Assembly: GCA_026413185.1 (NCBI GenBank)
Contig: CM048647.1
Location: 77,142,911-77,206,910, forward strand
Reading direction: 5' to 3'
Origin: Pueraria montana var. lobata
Lineage: Eukaryota; Streptophyta; Magnoliopsida; Fabales; Fabaceae
Length of the DNA: 64,000 nt
The notes beneath the pieces are model-generated. The model was not told the DNA's origin and ran no database searches. It saw only the letters and a program-made list of their open reading frames with translations. Of the stretch, positions 45,866 to 59,559 are shown piece by piece (position 1 is the stretch's first letter; each line of letters opens with the position of its first letter). A program made the translations under genes and the position numbers.

Positions 45866-46500
45866 TTAGATTAGGTTGTTTATTTCACAAATCAGATGAC
45901 TTTCAAACTTGTTCAAACCAAGTCTAATGTATTCGGGTTGGGTTAACCATATTGATCATGTTTGTCCAATCAACCGCTCATTTAAATAAAAAAAGAATAT
46001 TGTAATTGAATATTTTCTATGGAGACTTGACACATGCATTAATTTAATAAGTAGTTATTGATAAAATATACATTTTATTGTATTACTGTGTTAAATTTCT
46101 ACACAATAAAATTAGAATTCAATTTTGATGCATTATCAATGTAAAGAGTTTTACTCTATGAATCAATTAGAATATACGTTAGTTATGGCTTGTAAAGTAA
46201 TTATTATAAAATTCAACAATTTTATCATATATAACAATTCATAATTTGATGACAATATAATTTTTTTTACACTTTCAATGCGTTTTAATTAAATTCATAA
46301 AATTGTTCTATTTTATATTGATCATTTATCCAATTGAATTTTTTTCTTTATTTGCTTTCATTGTCATTCATTTAATACCAAATATCAATAATAAATTTAA
46401 TATATATAGAAAAACATTAAACCAATTAATATATATTGCTTATACCTATGAATCTATTAAATTAGTTCCTATCTTGTGAATTTGAGTCTTTCTTTATAAA

Positions 46501-47618
46501 CTAGTGTTGCTTATTAAAATTTTCACTACCTTATTTATATAATCAATAGAAAGAAATTTGAAAAAAAAATAAAGAATTATATAGCACATTGAAAGAAATT
46601 GTAAAAAAGAGATAATTATAAAAGATATTAGAAACTATAAAATTAAAAAAAAAAAAGATAAGGGAAGATGTAACAATGTAACTTTAATTTTTTTTAATAT
46701 TAACTTTGAAAATTGAAAAGTAAATTGAATTAAGGATTTAGAATTATTGACTAAAGAGAGAAATCTTCGAAGTTAAAAAATAGAGTTAGAAAATCTGATA
46801 AAAGAAATATTAAAAAAAACAAAAGATTAGAGAGTGTAAAATTTGAAAAAAAATTATATAGTACATCGAAATTTTTTTAGAAAAAGAGATAATTATAAAA
46901 GAAATTAGAAACTATAATTTTTTTAAAAGAAAAAAAAATAAGGGAAGATGTAATGATGTAACTTTAATTTTTTTTAATATTAAATTTAAAAATTGAAAAA
47001 TAAATTGAATCAAGGATTTGGAATTATTGATGAAAGAGAGAAATCTTCGAAATTAAAAAATAGAGTTACAAAATCAGATAATAGAAATATTAAAAAAAAA
47101 GCCCAAAAGATTAGAGAGTATAAAATTTGAAAGAAAAAAAGAATTATATAGCACATCGAAAGAAATTTTGAAAAAGAGATAATTATAAAAAAAAATTAGA
47201 AACTATAATTTTTTTTAAGAAAAAAAGATAAGGGAAAATGTAATTATGTAACTTTAATTTTTTAAATTAACTTTGAAAATTGAAAAGTAAATTGAATTAA
47301 GGATTTGAAATTATTTATGAAAGAGAGAAATATTTGGAATTAAAAAATAGAGTTAAAAAAACTGATAAAAAATATTTAAAAAAATATAGCATCGGATAAA
47401 GAAGTGAATGGAGGTAGTTATAAAAATATTGTGAATGTGGGGTTGTTACAAAAATTGATGAGAGAAATTTTAAGAAAAGTAGAAGAACCAGATGCATGTT
47501 ATGAAAGTGAACTACACCACTCCATGAAAGAGGAGAGTAAATAAGAATGAATGCGAGAGAAAGTGGGGAGAGTGAAGCAAGAAGAGGAGAGAATCTCTTA
47601 TTCATTTACATAAGAAGA
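46501..47618. repeat. 285-bp tandem array block (unit B)
   Basis: Monomer marks AATTATATAG at 46575, 46853 and 47143. Same copy number as unit A. Confidence 0.8.
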
Positions 47619-47814
47619 TATGAGAATAGTTTTTTGTTATATTCTTTCTTTATGTAACACGCGATTCTACTATTATTTAATATTTATATTTATATTATTA
47701 AAAAATTCACAAATCATTAATTATTTTCAAAATTTTCTTCACATTAGAATTTTTATATTTAAACTTTTGTTATGCTAAGTTTTTAATTTTTTAAATCTCA
47801 AGTTTAATTACTTT

Positions 47815-47930
47815 GGTAGCAAGCTACCAACTGGGGTTGAGTCCAGCAAAAGGGTTTGTCTCCCACGATGAGGTGAATTAAGGATTCGATCCCCATTCAG
47901 AGAGGTGTAGACCTGTGGAAAACCAAGAAA
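47815..47930 (+). mobile_element. tRNA-like SINE S2 (unit B, D1)
   Basis: B-box-like GGATTCGATCCCC at 47882-47894. Confidence 0.5.
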
Positions 47931-48308
47931 AAATAGTAACAAGCTAAAATAAAATAAAATACTAATATATTTTTTCAAATAAAGGATATAGAGAAAAATA
48001 GGATGTTAAAAAAAATCAAAAACAAATCAAATCCAAACAGCTTTAAATTGGATTGGAATGGATCAAAATTAAATTTTAAACCAATGGTGAATTAAGAAAA
48101 TTAAAGTGATTAGATCGAATATTTTTCTCTACATGATCCATATAATTCAATTCACGAACACTCTTAAAAAATCTACTCTTATATTATAAATATGAATATC
48201 CATTATTGAGTGAAAGCATTTTCAGGATCTATTAATGAGCATATTTTTAGAAGTTATTTTTTAATGAGAGTGTTTTTAGGAGTTATTTTCACTTGTGTCA
48301 CATGTCTT

Positions 48309-48666
48309 AAGAGCTGTCAAATGGGCTAGCCCAGCCCAACTTGACCTGACAAGCCAAATGGTAAAAACGGGTTGGTCAGAATTTTTCATAGGCGATGTTT
48401 TTCTTGGCCCGATAGTTTGGGCCAAATTGGCCCATTTATTTATTTTTGCTTAAATTTATATTAATTTTAAAAGGAAAAATAAAAAATAATATCAGGCCAA
48501 ATAAGTCCAGTAGTGTTCGGGACAGGAGTTTACAGGTTCGACCTGGCTCTCTGGCCCATTTTGTTGGGCCAATTTAGCCCTGTTCTTTTTAAGCCACTTT
48601 TTTTACAACCCGACCTTATAGGCCATCGGGGTCGGCCCATTAGATTAGGCCAATTTTGACAACTTT
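48309..48666. mobile_element. hAT-like MITE (unit B, D1)
   Basis: Ends AAGAGCTGTCAAATGGGC and GGCCAATTTTGACAACTT. Confidence 0.65.
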
Positions 48667-49009
48667 ATATTTTTATTCTTTTCAAATATATTTTTTAATT
48701 TTAAATTTAATTTAATTTAACAATTAACCCAAAAAAAAAAAGAAATATTTTTATCCATCTCAAACCACTCTTTTTATTTTCTTAACCACTTATCATTCTC
48801 AATCTACCATTTTCATATTTTTTATATTCTCTCTAAGCAACTTTTTCTAAAACTAAAATATAATTCAAAATAATTATTAAATATTTTGTATTAATTTAAA
48901 TTAGAGGTGAACAAAAGTTGATTTGGTTCGAATTTGGAGACAAAATGAAATCGAATTGGGTATAGTATTTCATTGAGTCAGTTCAGGTTTACATGTTTTA
49001 TTTTTTGTT

Positions 49010-49740
49010 TTGACCCAATTTGGTTGGATTTGAGTCAATTTGGGCTAAGTCTTAGATTATCTAACAAAACAAGTTGGAGGGGAAATGGAAAAAAAATTGG
49101 GGAAAAACTTTATAAATTAAACCTAGGTAGAAATATCATATCAAATACGTAATCAACCCAAACAAAAAAGTGAATATACCCAAAATTGTTGATAAAAGTC
49201 ATAAAATACAATCCAAAATAAGTCAAATATGACAAACATTAACCCAAAATAATTGATTTCAAATAATAGGTGTGAACATACCTGTAGGGGGAAAAGGAAA
49301 AATCAGATGCGATTCAACTTACGACTTTGTTGTGGTGGGAGTGACTAATTCAGAGAACAAAACTAACATGCCCAAAGGAGAAAGAGGTGACGAGAACTTG
49401 GAAAAAGAAGACGTAAAAGACCGAAGAAAAGAAAACAAAAAAGAGAGAAAGGATGTTTCAAAGTAGATGGTAGAGGGTAAAAGAGAGCAATGAAAGAGTT
49501 GTTTGTGGTGGTGTGGCCTATGGCATGAGATGGCAGCAGGGCACAGAAATATAGGAACAAGTTTTTGGTGAGAGGAATTAGGGACAAAGGGTCTAAGTGA
49601 CGTCTGTCTCTGTCTCTGTCTCTATCTGTTGTAAGAATAAGAAAGTGAAATTATAATAGTAGTAATAATAATAAATTTATTTACCACCACGTCGAATCGG
49701 GCATCAAGTTCTATTAGTTGGAATCGAGACCTGAATTTAT
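49010..49740. repeat. R1 repeat, copy B-8
   Basis: Collinear with 19363-20092; no triplet expansion beyond a few AAT units. Confidence 0.7.
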
Positions 49741-50578
49741 ATTTGATTAGGTTGTTTATTTCACAAATCGGATGACTTTCAAACTTGTTCAAACCAAGTC
49801 TAATGTATTTGGGTCGGGCAATCATATTGATCATGTTTGTCCAATCAATGTTACCCCTCATTTAAATAAAAGAATACTGTAATTGAATATTTTTTGTGGA
49901 GACTTGACACATACATTAATTTAATAAGTAGTTATTGATAAAATATACATTTTATTGTTTTACTGTGTTAAATTTCTACACAATAAAATTAGAATTCAAT
50001 TTTGATGCATTATCAATGTAAAAAGGTTTTACTCTGTCAACCAATTAGAATATACATTAGTTATGACTTGTAAAGTAATTATTATAAAAGTCAACAATTT
50101 TACCATATATAACAATTCATAATTTGATGACAATATAATTTTTCTTTACACTTTCAATGCATTTTAATTAAATTCATAAAATTATTCTATTATTATATTG
50201 ATCATTTATCCAATTGAATTTTTTTCTTTATTTTCTTTCATTGTCTTTCATTTAATACCAAATATCAATAATAAATTTAATATATATTGAAAAACATTAA
50301 ACCAATTATTATATATTGCTTATACCTATTATGAATCTATTAAATTAGTTCCTATGTTGTGAATTTGAGTCTTTCTTTATAAATATGAGAATACTTTTTT
50401 GTTATGTTCTTTCTTTTTGTAACACGCGATTATACTATTATTTAATATTTATATTTATATTATTAAAAAATTCACAAATCATTAATTATTTTCAAAATTT
50501 TCGTCACATTAGAATTTTTTATATTTAATTTTTTTACGCTAAGTTTTTAAATTTTTAAATCTCAAGTTTAATTACTTT

Positions 50579-50690
50579 AGTAGCAAGCTACCAACTGGGG
50601 TTGAGTCCAACGAAAGGGTTTGTCTCCCACAATATGGTGAATTAAGGTTTCGAATCCCCATTCAGAGAGGTGCAGACCTGTGGAAAGCCA
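50579..50690 (+). mobile_element. tRNA-like SINE S2 (unit B, D2)
   Basis: B-box-like GGTTTCGAATCCCC near 50646-50659. Confidence 0.5.
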
Positions 50691-51085
50691 AGAAAAAAAT
50701 AGTAACAAGCTTAAATAAAATAAAATACTAATATATTTTTTCAAATAAAGGATATAGGAAAAAATAGGATGTTAAAAAAATCGAAAACAGATCAAATCCA
50801 AACAGCTTTAAATTGGATTGGAATGGATCAAAATTAAAGTTTAAACCAAACTTATTGAATGGTGAATTAAAAAAATCAAAGTTATTAGATCGAATGATTT
50901 TTCTCTACATGATCAATATAATCCAATTCACGAACACTCTTAAAAAATCTACTCTTATATTATAAATTTGAATACCCATTATCGAGTGAAAGCATTTTTA
51001 GGATCTATTAATGACAATATTTTTAGAAGATATTTTTGAATGAGAGTGTTTTTAGGAGTTATTCTCACTTTGTGTCACATGTCTT

Positions 51086-51430
51086 AAGAGTTGTCAAATG
51101 GGCCAGACTCGTCCAACTTGGTCTGACAGGCCAAATGGTAAAAACGGGTTGGTCCGAATTTTTCATAGGTCATGTTTTTTTGGCCCGATGGGTTGGGCCA
51201 AATTGGTTCATTTATTTATTTTTGCTTAAATTTATATTAATTTAAAAAGAAAAAATAAAAAATAATATCAGGCCAAATTGGCCTGGTAGTGTTCAAGCTA
51301 GGAATTTATAAGCACAACTTGGCTCGTTTGACCCATTAAGTCAAGTCAATTTAGCTCAGTTCTTTTTAAGCCACTTTTTTTACAGCCCAACCTTATAGGC
51401 CATTGGGTCGGGCCAATTTTGACAACTCTT
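51086..51430. mobile_element. hAT-like MITE (unit B, D2)
   Basis: Ends AAGAGTTGTCAAATGGGCC and GGCCAATTTTGACAACTCTT. Confidence 0.68.
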
Positions 51431-54167
51431 TTTTTTGCTGAATGGCTGGGCAAAGAGACACCTCAGACCCAAAATCAATTAATCAGAAACATAAACTTCC
51501 TCCATTAAGGAGGTTACAGCAAAGTTAGGAACTGAATTAAAAAAAACATACAATAATTTTCTAAAGATAAACCAAATTTGGCAAAGCTATCAGCCAAACT
51601 ATTTGACTCTCTACAAATGTGTCCAAAAGCATAGAAAAGGAATTCATCCTTTAATCTCCAAATCTCACTAACAAGTTCAGGGAATTGATTATCAAGACCC
51701 AAGTAATCATCAATAAGCCTAACTGCATCAAGGCTGTCAGATTCAACCTTCAGTTTTTCTACTCCAGCATCACGAGCCATTTGCAAGCCATAAAGAATTA
51801 CCCAAAGTTCAGCCTCAAGAACTGAATAGTGAACTAATCTTCTTGAGAAAGCTTGAATAAATTCACCATAATTTTATCTCATAACTGCTCCACACGAAGC
51901 AAGAAAAGCACAATGATAAAGTGCACCATCACAGTTCAGTTTGATACACTCAGCCAAGGATCCGTTACAACATCCATCAACAGTATGCACAATACTAGCT
52001 TCAGCAAATTGCAACCTGATATGGATAGCCTTACTACATAGAATATCCTTAATGAGGGCTCTAATATTAGCAGCCACAACATTGTTCGACATCCAGTTTT
52101 GGCTAAATACAAAATTGTTTCTCCTCCACCAAAGACTATCAATAATAGTACCAAAAAGAACACTCCATGAGCTTCCTTCAACTATCTTAGAGCTCTTTAA
52201 ATTGATAGAAATCCAAGTACATAAGTCTTGCTGGTAAAAACAGGATTGACCATTTACATGAAATAATCTCCATTTATGCTTGGCCCATTTGCAATCATGT
52301 AAAGCATGGAGCACTGATTTTGTGTCCACATTACACAAGGAACACTGATCAATATGAGTCATGTGCCTGCGAGCTCTCAAATCATTTGTGGGCAAAATTC
52401 CTTTGACAACCTTCCATAACTGATATCTTATCCTTTCTGGACCATCCCAACGCCGAATAAGTTGAAACAACTGATTATTAGGAAAATTATCATGACCAGA
52501 AATCTTATGATAAGCTTTTCTGGTTGAGAACCTCCCATTTGAATCACTATCCTACTCCAAAAAATCATTTGAATTGGAGCTACAAGGGGGCTTTAAACAC
52601 TGAATGCTTAGAATAATATTATCAAGAAGAAATGACGCCAACCTTTGAAGATCCTACTCACCATTCAAATTCACAAAGAAATAAACAGGAAGATTCTGAT
52701 CCTCCAAACTATCTGAAGACTTATATTGATTCAGAGGACCCTTACCTGGAACCCAGTAGTCTTCCCAAAAACGAATCCTCCTCCCATTTCCAACACGCCA
52801 AATCACATCAGAAGTAACAAAATTCCAAGTTTTAGCAGTTCCACGCCATAGGTTGGTACCATGTCTGCTAGGATCAATTTTGGGCAGAACATCATCACCA
52901 CATTTATATTTAGCACGAATCACCCTTACCCAAAGATCATTTGGTCTATTGCACAAATTCCATCCCACCTTTGTCAGTAGCGCCTGATTCATAGATCCAG
53001 CCTTTCTAAGACCAAGCCCACCATTCCTCTTAGGCAAACAAATTGAATCCCACTTAAGCCAATGAACCTTCCTAGTATTGGAAGTATCACCCCAAACAAA
53101 AATTCGGCATTTCTTGTCAATCTCTTCACAAACAGCAACTAGAAGTAGATTTGTTTGCATGACATAATTAGGGAGGGCCTGCACAATAGCTTTTGTTAAA
53201 GTGACCCACCCGCCAAATACAGATTAGACGCCTTCCAATTACTAAGCCTCTGTGTAATTTTATCAATCAAGAATTGGTAGCTCTGTTTAGAAGCTCTATC
53301 ATGATGGAGAGGCACCCCCAAATATTTACCAAGGTCCGCAGTCTGTTGGTAACCAAGCTCATTAACAATCTGATCTTGCGTTTGCCAATGAACATTTGAA
53401 GAGAAAAATATTCTAGTTTTTTCCACATTGACTTTTTGGCCCGAACTCATGCAAAATGCGTAAAGCACTTTCTTCAACACCTCCGCTTGTTCCATATTAG
53501 CTTCAACAAACAAGAGAAGATCATCTGCAAAAGCCAAATGAGAGAGTTTGGGGCCTCCTCTAGAAAGTTGAATAAGAGTCCACATTTTTTGTTCCACAGT
53601 AAAATTAATCAAATGGAAAAGCCTCTCAATACAAAGAACAAATAGATATGAGGAAATAGGATTACCCTGACGAATGTAATGACCCCCAGATCAGGCGTCT
53701 TAGCAGCTTCACTCCATGATACTTCACACAGTGACACTTCCCTCAACTCCTCATTGGGTCGAACCCTTCACCGGTCAGAACCCTCCGTGGGTAGTCCTTT
53801 CTGAGATGTCCGACCGCTTTCAAGATCATTGACTGTCGCCACAAACCAACACGAGACTTCTCAACATGCTTTATCCTCACTCGCACACTTCCTGGAAAAC
53901 TTCCCAGGAGGTCACCCATCCCATAATTGCTCCAAGCCAACCACGCTTAACTATGGAGTTCTTAGGTGATGAGCTATCGAAAAGTAGATGCATCTTGTTG
54001 GTATAGGTAGTACCAATTATTTTCTTCATGTCATCCTCAACTATATAGTCCCACACCTATACCACCTCTGGATCCCTCTAGCTCATTCTGGTGTGATTCG
54101 CCTGGGTGTTACAACGAACACCTCTAGATGGACCGAACTTTTCAAGGGCTTCACCATTCCAAAGAAC
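51431..54167 (-). mobile_element. 5'-truncated L1-type LINE (unit B)
   Basis: Same domain order and same RT frameshift and RNase H stop as the unit A copy, so those lesions predate the duplication. The middle frame (53184-52654) is longer here because RFWEDYWVPGKGPL keeps the Trp that is a TAG in A. RT box HLAFADDLLLF and KYLGVPL at 53612-53196. Interrupted by the same solo LTR. Confidence 0.85.
53675..54113 (-). mobile_element. Solo Cassandra-type LTR, 439 bp (unit B)
   Basis: Target duplication ACGAA at 53670-53674 and 54114-54118; 5S-like box at 53899-53951. Same length as the A copy, so the insertion and LTR loss predate the 30-kb duplication. Confidence 0.88.
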
Positions 54168-54739
54168 TTAAAAAGTAGGAGAAGAAATGCAACAATGCAC
54201 CAAATTAAATATACCCTCATATATCTTATCCTAATCCTAAACATTTATTTTTAGACAATTGTTAAATATACCCTCCTTGATTGTATGATATACCTCCCCT
54301 TTTCTACTTTTTTTTCTAATTTATTCGCTTTTTACCCTTATCTCTTCACCTGTTGCACACCCTTTCCTCAAACACGTTCTTTCGATCTCTTCTTCCTTTC
54401 ATCACAGAACGAGAGCAATGGTTACACACATAGTGACAATCTCAATCATCGTTTTGTGGTCCAACGCGCAAACACGACATTTAATGGCAGCGACAAATGT
54501 CAGCGACGACGACAACATCGTAGCAAGTGAGTGTCGCAGAGGAATGATCCTTCGTGGGTGTCGCAATGACGACGACATTTGATGCTTGCACACATTCTCA
54601 ATCAAGGAAAATAAAAAAATGGGTTAAGGGATTTTCCTTGATGTGGACTTAGTCCTAGAGTTTCTATTGATATTTGTTGTAGATTTTGTTGCATGACGAA
54701 ATCTACATCTATGTTATTCCGTGCCTGTCTTCTCTAAGA
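54168..54739. other. Unassigned spacer (unit B)
   Basis: Collinear with 24523-25107. Holds the B copy of the doubtful 54-aa frame at 54418-54582. Confidence 0.35.
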
Positions 54740-54814
54740 AGCTTGAGCAGTTCTAGTATATATAATACTTGTTGCAAGTGAAATTTGAGATTTGGCAAGT
54801 GTCCATATCACTAG
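54740..54814 (-). pseudogene. Residual tip of the subtilase fragment (unit B)
   Basis: Only the part encoding CQISNFTCNK and what follows remains. A deletion of about 325 bp relative to A removed the Asp region and most of the TRIM-like fold-back, joining GTGTCC to ATATCACTAG. Confidence 0.6.
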
Positions 54815-56009
54815 TTAATGAGACATAGAAATATGACAAGATGTTTGTGATTTTGTGAGAGGAATTAGGGACAAAGGGTCTGAGTGGGGGTGTGTCTGTC
54901 TCTATCTATTGTTCGACCCATATTTACCCTAATATAAATAATAGAATAGTTTAATTGAATATTTTTCTGTGGTGATTTGGTACATGGATAAAATACACAT
55001 TTGATACATAATTACATTTTATTATATTACTGTGTTGATTTTTTTTTTGAAAGGAACTGTGTTGAATTTCAACACAATAAAAGTTTAATTTTGATGGATT
55101 ATCGGTGTAAAGAGTTTTACTGTGTCAATTAATTAGAAAATACATCAATTATGACTTTTAGAGTAAGTATTATAAAAGTTCACAATTTTATCTTATATAA
55201 TAATTCATAATTTAATAATATAAAAAATTATTTACACTTCCACTGTATTTTAATTATTCTACTACTGTACATAGATCACTTATCTGATTGAAATTATTTT
55301 TCATTGTTTTGTTGCATTCTCATTCATTTAATTTGATACAAAATGTGAATAATAAATTTAATATTTATAGAAAAACATTAAACCAATTATTACATATTGC
55401 TTACCTATTTTGAATCTATTATATCAATTCCTATATTGTGAATTTGAGTCTTCTTTTATAAAAATGAGGATAATTTTTTGTTATATTCTTTCCTTCTGTA
55501 TCATGCGATTCTACTATTATTTAATATACTTATATTTATATTATTCAAAAAGAGAAATGCTAATGATACTCTCTCTAACACTCTCCTTTTAACCCTCTCT
55601 GTCATTGGTTGAAATTGGTTGAAAATCATCAATTTTGGTGGCTCTCACTTCTATATTAGAATTTTAAGTGAGACCCACCAAAATTGATGATTTCTAACTA
55701 ATTTCAGTCAATCATATGAAAAATGTTAAAAAAAAAAGAGTGTCATTAGCATTCCTAATTAAAAAATTCTCAAATCATTAATTATTTTCAAATTTTTCTT
55801 CACACTAGAATATCTTATATTAAAAAAATAATGCTAAGTTTTTATATTTTTAAATCTCAAGATTAATTACTTTATTTTTTTCTTTTTAAATTAAAATTCT
55901 TTTTTTGCTCAAATCTTTAATTATGTCTATTCTAAAATTATTTTTATATTTTAACTCCATTCTAAGAACTCACATAATAGTGAAATACTTATTACTACTT
56001 ATTCATTAA
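54815..56009. repeat. R1 tail fragment plus R2 spacer with M2 and M3 (unit B)
   Basis: Collinear with 25495-26690. M2 at 55093-55249, M3 fold-back at 55554-55754. Confidence 0.55.
55554..55754. mobile_element. Fold-back MITE M3 (unit B)
   Basis: Ends GAAATGCTAATGATACTCTC and GAGTGTCATTAGCATTC. The right flank reads CTAATTAAAAAATTC, slightly different from A. Confidence 0.8.
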
Positions 56010-56101
56010 GAAATTAATTGATGAACTCTTAAACACTAATACAAAAAAATATCGGTATTTGACATTTTTTTTATTGATTCTAATTACATTTGATCGATGT
56101 A

Positions 56102-56177
<76 letters not shown>

Positions 56178-57169
56178 ACTGCAGTGCGACTACAAGTCTT
56201 TCATGATATACAAATAATGATATGAACTTAGATACATAACCAAATATAGAACCAACACTCCAAATTAAATAATCCAAATCAAAGAATACCAAATGGATTG
56301 CCTCATTTCCTCCTCCCACATAAACAAATTCTTCCGTCACCTCTAACACCACTTCCACTTTCCTTTGCACCATTCCCCTAACTCAGCCACCTTTTCCATC
56401 TTATTATCAAAAAAGCTATACAACCTGTTATAACTAGATTTTAGCTAGCACACACCCCTCCATCCAAGGATCCTGCTAAAAAATGTGTCCATCGATCCAG
56501 TTTAATTTCACTGATTTCATAATATTTTCTCTCCACCAATCATCAAAGTTCAAAGAATTGCTATTTGGAGGCTTAATATGCAAAAGTATTAGACTTGGAC
56601 AGCAGAATTGAAAACAAAACACAGAACTGCACAAAAAGAATAAGTGAGTCCGTTACAATTTTTGTCAAAGACTCGTGAGTACCCATGCAATATTTTAACT
56701 ATTAATTATATCCTCTAGTTCCCCCTAGAGATTTTATCATTTTATATTGAGGGAGAGATTATTTAATCTTTTTTATTACTTGTAGCTAGCTATTTTATTG
56801 AGGGAGATATTTTATCATTTCAAAGTATTTAATACTAAATTATTCATAAGTTTCAATTTATTACAGCAATGAAGTATTGAATACAAAATTAATTATTCAA
56901 ACTCGCACCTCGAATCCATCCACCGGTGGTGGATTGTGCTTAATTAATTTCAAACAAATCGTCAAAATTTAGTTGGAAAAGAGATATATATTATAACACA
57001 CATGTTGAGTACATTATAATCATTATCCATATGTTTTTAAAGCAGAAGGCTAACAATTCACCAAAAAAAAAGCTGAAGGCTTTCTTGAATAATACATATA
57101 TACGGCTCTCTCTCTCTATATTTCATTCAAACGATACAATAACAAACTAATTGCTGGCAACTTATATTC
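56010..57169. other. 3' flank of F-box gene 3 (unit B)
   Basis: Collinear with 26691-27829. The (AT)n run is expanded to about 70 bp at 56103-56172, against about 48 bp in A. Degraded minus-strand LINE piece at about 56275-56560. No gene. Confidence 0.55.
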
Positions 57170-57466
57170 TCATACAATCAATATCTGTAAATTCTCTGAA
57201 GCCTTTGGAACATCGAGTAACAAGCTTACACGTTCATAGCGCTCTTCCAATCTTTCATCACCCTCTTCCTTCACTATATTGATAATAAGTTGCTCCAAGA
57301 CACAGCCAGTTTGGATCATATAGTAGCACCAACACATTCCATTCTTGCTCGCTCGGAATTCCTTCACCTCAACCACCTTTAGAGTTTTTCTTAAGCATTC
57401 AAAACTTACATTTTGTTCCATACAGAATTTCGAAAAGTTGAAAATATAGGGCTTAACAATATCCTG

Positions 57467-57525
<59 letters not shown>

Positions 57526-59015
57526 ATCAACACATGTTCCATTCAAGCTTTAATATGCATATATAACCATTGAGAAAGAGTTGTATATATATATAAAATC
57601 AAAGGTAATTGACTCACTCCATATATTTTTCCTTGGCCCATGTCCAGCGTGAGTTTCTCCAAACGAACACAACTGGTAAGAACTAACATGAATCCGAACA
57701 TTTCTTGAATATGCATATTAGTCTTCACGATCAAATGTCTCATGTCTATATTATGTTTGATACGCATCTGTTCTTCTCCAGTAGGAATAGCCTTTTTTTT
57801 TTTTTTTGCCATGCATTTAAAAATGAAAACAAATATTTAAAAAAAAATCAAGTTGTTTCTAACCATACCAAAGAACAAAAAAATAATTATATTCATACAT
57901 TTAATCTCTCTTTCATCTAATTTTCATTTTTTTTTATCTCTCTTAATTTTCTATCACAACTATTATTTTCTCTATCTTTTCTTGTCCTTCCTATCATTTT
58001 CTTTCCTCCACCTCATCCAGACCAAAATGGGTGAATGTTAATTCATATTTCTCATTTAAAAAAGAGAAAGAAAAATACGTACCTGCAGTAAGAAGCTGCA
58101 AACTGTAAGAACCTTAACGTATCTGAGATCGTATAAAGATTCACAAAGTTCATCCCCATATTCCTCAAAATTGGCCATAGGGGTGAAGTCCAGTTGTGCT
58201 TCTTTTAAGACGTTAGGGAGTGCTTTTACTTGAAAAATCCCCATTTTTCCAGAATATTTGAGAAACTTGAGATTTGGTGCCCTGAAATCCACGTAATCAG
58301 AGATAAAAAAAATCGCACTTATTTATAACCAACCTTTTTAATCCAAGTTCTCTAGAGCCCATATCGAAATGTGCCAAATTCCAACATTTCTTGAGACTCA
58401 AGTTTTCAAGTTTCCCAAGGGTGGATAAGAGGGTCTTAACAGTGTCAAGAGTCACTTCAATCCACCCAAAAGAAACATCCTAAGTGCCACCAGATTGCAC
58501 AAATCAGGCATGGCAAAACCGCATGCATACATCTCTAGAGCCTCAAGTGATGCATGACCATAAACATGGTTTGGCAATTGAAACAAAGCATCATGATGAT
58601 TATCATCCTCCTCCTCCCATGTTGGGTCTGAGAAATCAAGCCTCGACTCTTTAACCCCGTGCTCTGTAGCAAATGCAACACAACGTTCTATAATGTCAGC
58701 ACAACTTTCAGGGTTTGAAACCTTGAGAGAGAACTTGTCCACTGTGTTGCCTTTGTAGTTCTTCATGAAGTTGGTGATGAAGCTGAATAAAACCTTTCTC
58801 TGTGCTTCTTTGGTTTCATCAGATCCACAAGGATTAACAAAGAAGAGTTCGTTGAACTCTATGTTCCTCGTTGATTGCCATAACTTGGATCACTTCTTGG
58901 ACAGGACGCATGTCCTTGCTGCCTCTTTGAAAGGAAGGAATGAAACAACGGTGATAAGAACAGCTTCCTTCAACAAACAGAACTTGTCCACTAGGTTCCT
59001 TCTTATCCTTGCCAT
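57170..59015 (-). pseudogene. F-box/LRR/FBD gene 3 (unit B), pseudogene with three exon 1 lesions
   Basis: Exons 59015-58083, 57791-57618 and 57463-57170 are recognisable with normal splice motifs. Lesions in exon 1: TGG to TGA at 58892-58890, inside the F-box just after CVLSKK; a one-base deletion at about 58480 (CATCCTAAG versus CATCCTTAAG); and a one-base insertion in an A run at about 58303-58310. The first alone stops translation after about 41 residues. Exon 2 and exon 3 are fully open, and exon 3 keeps the C-terminus missing from the unit A copy. Extra amino-acid changes (LITVVSF, VKESRLDF, HNIDMRH) fit loss of constraint. Confidence 0.9.
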
Positions 59016-59499
59016 GGCTATAGGGATGACAAATATGAATGAATGGCTATGTGAAATAGTATTGAATGATGCAAACTTGAAAGCAAAAGCGTGCAACCTT
59101 TAGTGACGCGTTGTGTCCTGCAAAATCAAAATTACACAAGAGTTGTCATAGTTTTCTCATAGGATGTCATTTAAGGTATTCAAAATTTGAATTTTTGTTT
59201 TTAACTAAATAGATCTTACATGTTCCCAAAGAATTATGTTTCCATCTATATTACTTAATATTGTATTCAGAAATGATTTTTTTTGGTAAACATTATATTC
59301 TGAACTAATGGCATCCCATCTTAATAAATCCATTTAAAAAAAAAACTAACAATTTGAGGATGTTTCTAAATATTGTTATATATAGAAAAATATCGGGCTG
59401 AATTTTTTTTATTTTATTTCAAAACAACAATCTCACTCTTGCATTAAACTAAAATAAGAGTGAAAATGGGTCAGATTGGTTCAAGTCTGGAAGCAAATT
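59016..59499. other. Upstream region of F-box gene 3 (unit B)
   Basis: Collinear with 29628-30112; the acceptor-like GCAG|GACACAA and one 150-bp block are kept. Confidence 0.5.
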
Positions 59500-59559
59500 G
59501 AAATTAATCGAATTTGATAAAATTTCATTGAGCTGGTTTGAGTTTAAAGAAAATAGGCT

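Larger units (their letters stand above)
44964..48668. repeat. Local direct duplication D1 (unit B)
   Basis: Collinear with 15331-19022. Contains R1 at 45149-45865, M2 at 46127-46286, the D1-only block at 46501-47618, SINE S2 at 47815-47930 and the hAT-like MITE at 48309-48666. It retains about 20 bp (CCTATCTTGTGAATTTGAG) near 46470 that A lacks. Confidence 0.85.
48829..51430. repeat. Local direct duplication D2 (unit B)
   Basis: Collinear with 19181-21783. Contains R1 at 49010-49740, M2 at 50004-50165, SINE S2 at 50579-50690 and the hAT-like MITE at 51086-51430. Confidence 0.85.
30113..59499. repeat. Segmental tandem duplication, unit B (about 29.4 kb)
   Basis: Collinear second copy. Relative to A it lost about 247 bp after 33919, about 616 bp near 41517 and about 325 bp near 54804, and it gained the 380 bp missing from A. 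Gene 1 is intact, gene 2 has a nonsense codon and gene 3 is a pseudogene. Confidence 0.95.
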
